From: Sphingomonadales bacterium
GTDB lineage: Bacteria > Pseudomonadota > Alphaproteobacteria > Sphingomonadales > Sphingomonadaceae
DNA: 64,000 nucleotides
Reading direction: 5' to 3'
Assembly (NCBI GenBank): GCA_028871475.1
Contig: JAGWMZ010000014.1
Span: forward strand, 1 to 64,000
The translations under genes and the position numbers were made by a program. Positions 43,692 to 50,229 of the stretch are shown in pieces; the stretch's first letter is position 1, and each line of letters opens with the position of its first letter. Under the pieces are notes generated by a model, which had not been told where the DNA came from, made no database searches, and saw only the letters and a list, made by a program, of their open reading frames with translations.

Positions 43692-44810
43692 TCACGAAAC
43701 GTCCCGATAGCGAGCAGCCAAGGCGCGCAGACGCGGCATGGCCAGCCGGTTGCCGCTCGCATCGACCCAGACGATGAAGCGCGCGATACGCTTATCGATC
43801 TTGGCGGCATGGTTGCTGAAAATATCCCCGAGACGATGGTCGAGAAACGGATTGGCAAACCGCTCAAGCGTAGTTGCCACATAGGCCCGCGCCGCATCCT
43901 CCAGCCCATGGGCGGCAAAGCCGGCGACGACCTCCTGCGCATAAAGGTCCTGCAGACCGGCCAGAATCTCCGGGGTTTCCATCGCCTCGCGCACGGTGGC
44001 CATGGGGGCGGCCCCGGCGACATGCCAGGCTTCAGCCAGCCAGCTATGACCAAGATTGAGAATATGCAGCTTCAACCGCTCGTAAGGCGCAAGATCGCCG
44101 GTCAGGACGAGGGCCGGATGGGTGAAGGGCAGACGCAGCCCCGGCTGATCCTCCACGGCCCACAGCGCATAGGGCTCGGCAACCGCGCCGGCGGGAGCGA
44201 GCGGTTCACTCACGATACGGTCGACCAGCGTGTTGACCCAAAGGCATTGCGTTTCCAGCCAGCGAAGGAAGGCTGGCTCAAGACCCTGCTCCCGGGCAAG
44301 GCCCACCACGATGCCGCGCAGCACCGTTCCATTGGACGCAAGCAATTCGCAGGGCAGACAGGTCACGCCGGGCCGCCCCGCCCGCCAGCGTTGATGCAGC
44401 AAAGACACCAGCATGGCACAATAGCCCGACGGCGCAACGTCGTCCTGGGCTTTCAACCGGTCTGCGTCGCTGATCGCAAAGCCATTGTCACCGGTGTTCG
44501 ACACGACATAACCGGCGTCCTCAATGAAGAGGCGGCGCAGCTCGTCCCAATCGCGCGCTGCGGCAAGACCACGTGTTACGCTGCGCACCTGAATGCTGCG
44601 CTCGACCGGCAGACCTGCGTCCAGCCCCCTGACAATGACAGGGAAACCGGCCGGATCGCTGAACGCATCCAGCCTGCGCGCCCGCTCGGCATCCTTGCTG
44701 ACCTGCACGATCACAATATCCCCGACACTCTGCCCGGAACATCGCGCTTCCCAGGCAAAGAGGTCGACATGGGCCTGAAGGAACCGGCTGGTGCCGAACT
44801 GAAGGATCAT
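43692..44810 (-). CDS. UxaB-like tagaturonate reductase / altronate oxidoreductase
   Basis: The protein (about 372 residues) belongs to the mannitol dehydrogenase family in its hexuronate branch. MILQFGTSRFLQAHVDLF parallels the IIQFGEGNFLRAFVD start of E. coli UxaB, CLPCELLASNGTVLRGIV parallels its IIPCELIDYNGDALRELV, and NTLVDRIV and PYERLKLHILNLGHSWLA also match. The family reaction is NAD(P)H-dependent reduction of D-tagaturonate to D-altronate (fructuronate to mannonate in the UxuB branch). The start overlaps the lactonase stop (ATGA). With the LgoD-like gene nearby, tagaturonate is the expected substrate. No altronate dehydratase is in the window. Confidence 0.7.
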   Translation of the reverse strand: MILQFGTSRFLQAHVDLFAWEARCSGQSVGDIVIVQVSKDAERARRLDAFSDPAGFPVIVRGLDAGLPVERSIQVRSVTRGLAAARDWDELRRLFIEDAGYVVSNTGDNGFAISDADRLKAQDDVAPSGYCAMLVSLLHQRWRAGRPGVTCLPCELLASNGTVLRGIVVGLAREQGLEPAFLRWLETQCLWVNTLVDRIVSEPLAPAGAVAEPYALWAVEDQPGLRLPFTHPALVLTGDLAPYERLKLHILNLGHSWLAEAWHVAGAAPMATVREAMETPEILAGLQDLYAQEVVAGFAAHGLEDAARAYVATTLERFANPFLDHRLGDIFSNHAAKIDKRIARFIVWVDASGNRLAMPRLRALAARYRDVS

Positions 44811-45643
44811 GGCAGTCTTCCTTCCAGTCCATAGGCGCGGATCGCATTGCCGCCAAAGATATCGGCCTCGGCCTCGGGGCAATGGCGCGCTACGAAATCC
44901 GCCACCAGACTTGCGACCCGGTCATAAGGCGCGGCCAGCAGGCACACCGGCCAGTCCGAGCCCCAGATCAGACGCCGGGGGCCAAAAACCTGGAGGCAAT
45001 GGTCCAGATAGCGCTCAATATCTTGCGGGCGCCAATGGGTGTGATCGGCCTCGGTGACCAGACCCGATACCTTGCACCAGACATCGTCGTAGCGCGCGAT
45101 CGCGGCCACATCGTCAGCCCATGGCTGCCAGCCGCCCCGCGCGATGGCCGGCTTGGCCGCATGGTCGAGAATGAAACGCCCCGGGCCGACAGCATCGAGA
45201 AAGGCCGGCACGCTGGGCAGTTGCGCATGATTGACGAGGATGTCGTAAGACAGTGATCGGCCGACCACCGCCTTGACACCTTGCAGGAATGCCTTGCCCA
45301 GCAGAAATTCGGCATCGGCCTCGTCCTGAACAACATGGCGAAATCCCACCAGGGCCGGATCATCCATGTTTTCCAGCCATGCCTCGATCTCGGGCTGCCG
45401 CAGGTCCGCCCAGCCCACCACGCCGATGATTGCCGGGCAATTGGCGGCAATCGCCAGCAGATCCCTCGTCTCCTCTTCAGTCTGGCGCGCCTGAACGGCA
45501 ATGGCGGCCTCCACCCCGGCACTCGCCAGCGCGCTTTCAAGGTCCCGAGCGGTGAAATCGCGCGCCAGGACCGGATTACCTCCGATCCATTCATAGGCCT
45601 CGGCCCGATAGCGCCAGAGGTGGTGATGCGCGTCAATTTTCAT
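44807..45643 (-). CDS. COG3618 amidohydrolase-family sugar lactonase
   Basis: The protein (about 278 residues) starts MKIDAHHHLWRYRAEAYEWI, with the metal-binding HxH strand of amidohydrolases. It continues with AAIAVQARQTEEETRDLLAIA, VVGWADL, GFRHVVQDEAD and RLIWGSDWPVC, the usual COG3618 signature shared by L-fucono-, L-rhamnono- and L-galactonolactonases. It would open the lactone made by the aldo/keto reductase encoded across the divergent promoter. A GTG four codons upstream is an alternative start. It is the first gene of the reverse operon leading to UxaB-like, GH97, GH95 and IclR genes. Confidence 0.75.
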   Translation of the reverse strand: MKIDAHHHLWRYRAEAYEWIGGNPVLARDFTARDLESALASAGVEAAIAVQARQTEEETRDLLAIAANCPAIIGVVGWADLRQPEIEAWLENMDDPALVGFRHVVQDEADAEFLLGKAFLQGVKAVVGRSLSYDILVNHAQLPSVPAFLDAVGPGRFILDHAAKPAIARGGWQPWADDVAAIARYDDVWCKVSGLVTEADHTHWRPQDIERYLDHCLQVFGPRRLIWGSDWPVCLLAAPYDRVASLVADFVARHCPEAEADIFGGNAIRAYGLEGRLP

Positions 45644-45741
45644 CAAGGGATGCACTCAAAGCTTGATCGCAAATTTGATAACCAACTTGCATATATGATC
45701 CCATCCGTCTAGTCCAATGACACGATCAGAGGATCGAAAGG
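45644..45741. promoter_or_regulatory. divergent promoter of the L-galactose-type catabolic genes
   Basis: This 98-bp gap separates the lactonase operon from the dehydrogenase-permease operon. It contains the AT-rich palindromes CAAATTTG (45670-45677) and CATATATG (45690-45697), 20 bp apart, within a TTGATAACCAACTTGC context. Their position makes them candidate operators for the IclR regulator at the end of the left operon. No other regulator gene lies in this module. Confidence 0.4.
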
Positions 45742-46776
45742 ATGCCACCAACCATGAAGTCGATCGTCTGCCGCGAACCTTTCAGCCTTAGCCTTGAGGA
45801 TCGCCCGGCACCTGTGGCGAAAGCGGATGAACTCATCATCCGGATCCGGCGGGTCGGGCTCTGCGGCACGGATTATCACATCTTTTCAGGTCGCCATCCC
45901 TTCCTGGCCTATCCGCGTGTGATGGGGCACGAATTGTCGGGCGAGGTTCACGCCGCGCCGGAAGGCTCGCCTTTCCGCATCGGGCAGAGTGTGGCGATCA
46001 ACCCCTATCTGGCCTGCGGCACCTGCATTGCCTGCCGCAAGGGCAAGCCCAATGCCTGTGTCAACATCAGCGTGCTGGGCGTGCATGCCGATGGCGGCAT
46101 GGCCGAATTCATCGCTGTTCCGCAACGGGCGGTCATCGACGCCACTGGCCTTACCCTCGACCAGGCCGCGATGATGGAGTTTCTCGCGATCGGCGCCCAT
46201 GCGGTCGCGCGCTCGCAGGTTGGTGGACAGGAGGGATCGCCAGATCGCGTGCTGATCGTCGGCGCGGGGCCGATCGGCGTGGCCTGTGGTCTTTTCGCCA
46301 AATTCAACGGCGCGCGAGTAACCCTGGCCGATACGCGTGCCACCCGCCTTGCCTTCGCGCGCGACAGGCTTGGCTTTGACGATGTCGTCGATGTCAGCCC
46401 GGACCTTGCCGCAGCACTGGCTGAACGCACCGAAGGCGAGATGTTCGACGCCGTCTTCGACGCCACCGGATCGCTGGCGGCCATGACGCAGAGCCTGGCC
46501 TATGTCGCCCATGGCGGCAAGCTGGTGCTGGTGGGCGTGGCACCGGGGGAGCTGATCTTTGCCGATCCCGAATTCCACAAGCGCGAAACCACCTTGCTGG
46601 CCAGCCGCAATGCGCTGGCCGCCGATTTCGAACGCGTCAAACAGGCCATGCTGAGCGGCGCAATCCCGACCGATGCCTTGCACACGCACAGCCTGCAGGC
46701 GCAGGACATGCCCAGCCGCCTGCCCGAGTTGATCGCCGAGGCCGATCATGTTCTGAAGGCCATCGCACAATTTTGA
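45742..46776 (+). CDS. LgoD-like L-galactonate 5-dehydrogenase (zinc alcohol dehydrogenase family)
   Basis: The 344-residue medium-chain dehydrogenase keeps the catalytic zinc site (GLCGTDYH, GHELSGE), the structural zinc cysteines (YLACGTCIACRKGKPNAC) and the NAD-binding VGAGPIGVACGLF. It closely parallels E. coli LgoD/YjjN: PYVACQQCPACKSG-like and SVIGVHQDGGFSEY-like segments (here SVLGVHADGGMAEF), and DPEFHKRETTLLASRNALAADFERV. LgoD oxidises L-galactonate to D-tagaturonate. It leads the forward operon with an aldo/keto reductase and a FucP-like permease, opposite the lactonase and UxaB-like genes, completing an L-galactose route. Confidence 0.7.
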   Translation: MPPTMKSIVCREPFSLSLEDRPAPVAKADELIIRIRRVGLCGTDYHIFSGRHPFLAYPRVMGHELSGEVHAAPEGSPFRIGQSVAINPYLACGTCIACRKGKPNACVNISVLGVHADGGMAEFIAVPQRAVIDATGLTLDQAAMMEFLAIGAHAVARSQVGGQEGSPDRVLIVGAGPIGVACGLFAKFNGARVTLADTRATRLAFARDRLGFDDVVDVSPDLAAALAERTEGEMFDAVFDATGSLAAMTQSLAYVAHGGKLVLVGVAPGELIFADPEFHKRETTLLASRNALAADFERVKQAMLSGAIPTDALHTHSLQAQDMPSRLPELIAEADHVLKAIAQF

Positions 46777-46788
46777 GGCATTTCCGGC

Positions 46789-47784
46789 ATGAACATGTCA
46801 CGCTCCGCCCTGCTCCAACGACTGGCCGCCACCGGTCCCTTCGGCTTTGGCGCCTCCACGCTGGGCAATCTTTATCGCGTGATCGAGGATGAGGCTGCGC
46901 GCGCCACGGTGGATGCGGCATGGGAGCAAGGCATCCGCTATTTCGACACAGCGCCCTTCTATGGCTTTGGCCTGAGCGAAAGGCGTCTGGGCGATGCATT
47001 GCGCGGCCGCGAGCGTGACGGTTTCCTCCTTTCGACCAAGGTGGGCCGCCTGCTCGTGCCGGGCGAGGCCGGGGGGGAGCGGCACGGGTTTCATTCGCCC
47101 ATGCCCTTCGCGCCCGCCTATGATTACAGCTATGATGGCGTGATGCGCTCGGTCGAGGCGAGCCTGCACCGGCTGGGGCTGAGCCGCATCGACATTCTCT
47201 ACATGCACGATCTTGGCCGTGTAACACATGGCGCCGCCCACGACCATTATCGCGCGCAGGCGGCCGGCGGGCTGCGCGCGATGGCGCAATTGCGCGATCA
47301 GGGCGTGGTTGCGGGCATCGGCCTTGGCGTCAATGAAACCGAGATCTGCGCCGACTGCATCAACGATGCCGATCTGGATGTGCTGATGATCGCGGGCCGC
47401 TACACGCTGCTCAACCGCGACAGTGAAGGCTTTTTCGAAACCTGCCGGCAGCGCGGCATCGGCATCGTCGGGGCCGGTGTGTTCAATTCCGGCATTCTGG
47501 CCACAGGCACGCAAGGCGGATCAGCCTATTACGACTACGGCCCGGCGCCGGACGATATACTGCGGCAAGTAGCAGCCATCGAAGCGATCTGCGCGCGCCA
47601 CGCCATTCCCCTGCCCGCTGCCGCCCTGCAATTTGTCGCTCGCCATCCGGCCGTCACCCAGGTCGTGATCGGCACCGGCAATGCGGCGAGGATCAGGCAG
47701 AGCGCCGAACTGGCCAAGCAGGTCATTCCCGCGCAGGTCTGGAGAGCACTTGAGGAACTCGACCAAGCCACGCCCCTGTCCTGA
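46789..47784 (+). CDS. aldo/keto reductase, L-galactose/L-fucose 1-dehydrogenase-like
   Basis: The 331-residue protein has the aldo/keto reductase tetrad: Asp53 and Tyr58 in YFDTAPFYGFGLSERRLG, Lys84 in LSTKVGRLL and His140 in LYMHDLGRV. It resembles the group containing D-threo-aldose (L-fucose) and L-galactose 1-dehydrogenases, which oxidise the sugar at C1 to a lactone. The gene starts 12 bp after the LgoD-like gene and is followed by a FucP-like permease, so it probably performs the first step of the pathway. L-fucose and L-galactose differ only at C6, so sequence alone does not separate these substrates. Confidence 0.7.
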   Translation: MNMSRSALLQRLAATGPFGFGASTLGNLYRVIEDEAARATVDAAWEQGIRYFDTAPFYGFGLSERRLGDALRGRERDGFLLSTKVGRLLVPGEAGGERHGFHSPMPFAPAYDYSYDGVMRSVEASLHRLGLSRIDILYMHDLGRVTHGAAHDHYRAQAAGGLRAMAQLRDQGVVAGIGLGVNETEICADCINDADLDVLMIAGRYTLLNRDSEGFFETCRQRGIGIVGAGVFNSGILATGTQGGSAYYDYGPAPDDILRQVAAIEAICARHAIPLPAAALQFVARHPAVTQVVIGTGNAARIRQSAELAKQVIPAQVWRALEELDQATPLS

Positions 47785-47823
47785 CGCGCAGGCAAAACAA
47801 CAAAACAAACAAGCGGAGATGAG

Positions 47824-49122
47824 ATGATGATGATTGGCGAGAGCGCTCCGGTGAGCGCAGGCGCATCGAGCGGCGGGTTCATTACCCCGGCCTATCGCTG
47901 GGGCTTCGCGCTGATCGTCAGCCTGTTCTTCCTCTGGGCCCTTGCCAACAATCTCAACGATATTCTCATTCGCCAGTTCCAGAAGGCACTCGGCCTCAAT
48001 CGGGCACAGGCCGGCTTCATCCAGTTCGTTTTCTACATCGGCTATTTCGTTGTCGCCCTGCCCGCCGGATTGCTGATGCGCCGTTTCGGCTATCGGGCGG
48101 GCGTGCTGACCGGGCTGCTGCTCTATGCGACGGGCGCTGCGCTGTTCTATCCGGCCTCGCTGATGCTCAGTTTTGGTGCGTTCCTTTTCGCACTGTTCCT
48201 GATCGCGGCGGGCGCGGCCTGCCTTGAAACCACAGCCAATGTCTACACCGCCGAATTCGGCTCTGCCCAGACGACGGTGCAAAGGCTCAACCTTGCCCAG
48301 GCCTTCAACGGGCTGGGCGCCAGCATCGCGCCGGTTCTGGGTGGCTTGCTGATCTTCTCGGGCGTGGAACATTCTGCGGCGCAGGTGGCGGCCATGACGC
48401 AGGTGAAACGTGCCGCCTATCGCGTTGCCGAAGCCAGCACCGTGCAGCTTCCCTATGCGCTGCTGGCCGTGGCGGCGCTGGCCGTGGCAGGCGCTGTGGC
48501 GATTGTCCGCCTGCCCGCCATGCGCAAGAGCCAGGACACACCGCTGCGCGCGCAGATGGCCGAACTGGCGCAATGCAAATCGCTTTCTGGCGCTGTGGTG
48601 GCGCAGTTCTTTTATGTCGGGGCACAAGTCGGCATCTGGAGCTATTTCATCGACTTCGTGAAAGATGTAACCCCCTGGGTGTCGGAACGGCAGGGCGCCT
48701 ATCTGCTTTCGCTCAGCCTGGTGCTGTTCATGATCGGGCGCTTCTCCGGCACCGCCCTTATGGCGCGTATCCGCCCACCTGTCCTGCTGGGAGGCTACGC
48801 ATTGGCCAACATCGCCCTTTGTGCCGTGGCAGCCATGGCGCCAGGCTGGATCGCCCTTGTGGCGCTGGTGCTGACCAGCTTTTTCATGTCGATCATGTTT
48901 CCCACGATCTTCGGCCTTGGCGTTGCCCCGCTGGGCGCTGCACGCCCGCTCGGCTCGTCCTTCATCATCATGGCGATCATCGGCGGGGCGCTGTTTCCTC
49001 CGCTGATGGGGCTCATCGCGGTTCGCGCCGGCAGCATCGCGCCGGCACTGTTCTTACCGCTGCTCGCCTTTGTGGTGATCGCCGTCTACGCCTTCAGGCT
49101 CAAGAGCGACAAGACGGCCTAA
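47824..49122 (+). CDS. FucP-like sugar:proton symporter (MFS)
   Basis: The 432-residue membrane protein has 12 predicted helices and the FucP-branch features FLWALANNLNDILIRQFQKALGLNRAQAGFIQFVFYIGYFVVALPAGLLMRRFGYRAG and ACLETTANVYTAEFG. The conserved NDIL and Q-F-Q segments line the sugar path in L-fucose:H+ symporters. The start has GGAG just upstream. As the last gene of the dehydrogenase operon it should import L-galactose or L-fucose released in the periplasm by GH95. Confidence 0.8.
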   Translation: MMMIGESAPVSAGASSGGFITPAYRWGFALIVSLFFLWALANNLNDILIRQFQKALGLNRAQAGFIQFVFYIGYFVVALPAGLLMRRFGYRAGVLTGLLLYATGAALFYPASLMLSFGAFLFALFLIAAGAACLETTANVYTAEFGSAQTTVQRLNLAQAFNGLGASIAPVLGGLLIFSGVEHSAAQVAAMTQVKRAAYRVAEASTVQLPYALLAVAALAVAGAVAIVRLPAMRKSQDTPLRAQMAELAQCKSLSGAVVAQFFYVGAQVGIWSYFIDFVKDVTPWVSERQGAYLLSLSLVLFMIGRFSGTALMARIRPPVLLGGYALANIALCAVAAMAPGWIALVALVLTSFFMSIMFPTIFGLGVAPLGAARPLGSSFIIMAIIGGALFPPLMGLIAVRAGSIAPALFLPLLAFVVIAVYAFRLKSDKTA

Positions 49123-49140
49123 TCCCGCTATCGTATAAAA

Positions 49141-49172
49141 ATCGGGACGAGGCAGCGCCCCGCCCCGACTAT
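49141..49172. terminator. possible bidirectional hairpin between convergent genes
   Basis: TCGGGACGAGGC and GCCCCGCCCCGA flank an AGC loop and pair with two mismatches. It lies between the convergent stops of the permease (49122) and the esterase (49191). There is an A-run before it, which would be a T-run on the reverse strand, so it could terminate the esterase transcript. Pairing is imperfect, so confidence is limited. Confidence 0.4.
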
Positions 49173-49190
49173 CTTGGGCGCAGGCTTGCG

Positions 49191-50114
49191 TCAGCTGGCA
49201 GGCTTCATCCAGCCATGCATGGCCATCCACCGGGCAAATTCCTCGAACCAGCCGGTGCTCGTCGTCGTCTTGGGATACATGCCGAAGCCGTGGCCGCCCT
49301 GCTCGAAGAAATGGAATTCCACGGGCCGTTTGGCCGAACGCCAGCTTTCAACCAGACCATAGCCGCCATGACCAAACAGCGGATCATCCATGGCCAGCGC
49401 AACGAACAGTGGCGGCGCGTCAGCCGGAACCTTCACCGCTCCCTGCGGCCCATAGATGGTGCCGATAAAGGCGGGGCGGGCGTCCACCCCGTCGAGCGTA
49501 GTGGAGAGGGTCAACATCGCCCCCGCCGAGAACCCGACCATGCCGACACGGGCAGGATCGATGTGCCAATCCCCGGCACGCTTGCGCACAAGCGCGAAGG
49601 CAGCCCGGGCATCGGCGATCTGCGGGCCATAATCAGACCTTGCCGGAGCCCCGGTGGGCGGCGGCAGGCCCTTGGAGAAGCGGGCACGCTCCTCGTCCTG
49701 ATAGGCGGTGATGTCGGACGGAGTCTGGTGCAGGCGGTATTTCAGCACAAAGGCTGCCACGCCCCGCGCGGCAAGTGCCTTGGCGACATCCCAGCCTTCG
49801 TTTTCCATGGACAGGGTGGTGAACCCGCCGCCCGGAGCGACAATAACCGCTGTGCCGGTTGCCTTGGCCGGGTCCGGCAGGAAGGGGGTCAGCGTTGCCA
49901 CAGTGACATTGCGGGCAAAGGTGCTGCCATACTGGCGGTGCCAGACCTCGCTGGCCTTGGCCCCCGGCAGCGGCCCGGTACCCAGCACGATGGCGTCGGG
50001 CTGGGCAGGCGCGGCGATCTGAACCATCTTGTCGTTCTGGGCCTGCGCCGGCGAAACGAGTGCAACCGCAAGCGCCATAGCGGCCAACGGCCAGCGAACA
50101 ATGGATGCCTTCAT
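49191..50114 (-). CDS. secreted alpha/beta hydrolase, acetyl-xylan-esterase-like
   Basis: The 307-residue protein has a signal peptide (MKASIVRWPLAAMALAVALVSPAQAQ) and an alpha/beta hydrolase core with oxyanion segment VIVAPGGGFTTLSMENEGWDVAKALAARGVAAFVLKYRL. The nucleophile Ser lies in GMVGFSAGAML, the acid Asp in ALAMDDPLFG and the His in EQGGHGFGM. This pattern is common in periplasmic carbohydrate esterases that remove acetyl groups from hemicellulose oligosaccharides. It lies downstream of GH3 on the same strand with 115 bp between them, so it could deacetylate galactosyl or xylosyl residues ahead of the glycosidases. The esterase class is inferred from context. Confidence 0.7.
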   Translation of the reverse strand: MKASIVRWPLAAMALAVALVSPAQAQNDKMVQIAAPAQPDAIVLGTGPLPGAKASEVWHRQYGSTFARNVTVATLTPFLPDPAKATGTAVIVAPGGGFTTLSMENEGWDVAKALAARGVAAFVLKYRLHQTPSDITAYQDEERARFSKGLPPPTGAPARSDYGPQIADARAAFALVRKRAGDWHIDPARVGMVGFSAGAMLTLSTTLDGVDARPAFIGTIYGPQGAVKVPADAPPLFVALAMDDPLFGHGGYGLVESWRSAKRPVEFHFFEQGGHGFGMYPKTTTSTGWFEEFARWMAMHGWMKPAS

Positions 50115-50182
50115 CGATACCTCTCCTCAAACGCATGCGCTGTCATGCAAATTGAACGGCTATAGTCTCTGATTGGCCTGGC

Positions 50183-50214
50183 ATGGCCGGGCTGACTGCA
50201 ATCAAGCCGGCCAT
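50183..50214. terminator. hairpin between GH3 and esterase genes
   Basis: ATGGCCGGGCT and AGCCGGCCAT pair with a single bulge around a 10-nt loop. The hairpin sits 16 bp past the GH3 stop on the reverse strand, without a T-run, so it could attenuate transcription into the esterase gene or stabilise the GH3 mRNA 3' end. Confidence 0.35.
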
Positions 50215-50229
50215 CGGCTCGCCCCCTCC

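Noticed and set aside
43692..49122. Interpretation of the module as a standard L-fucose pathway
   Set aside because: No fuconate dehydratase or keto-deoxyfuconate dehydrogenase is present, while LgoD- and UxaB-like genes fit L-galactose. Fucose use by the first enzymes cannot be excluded.
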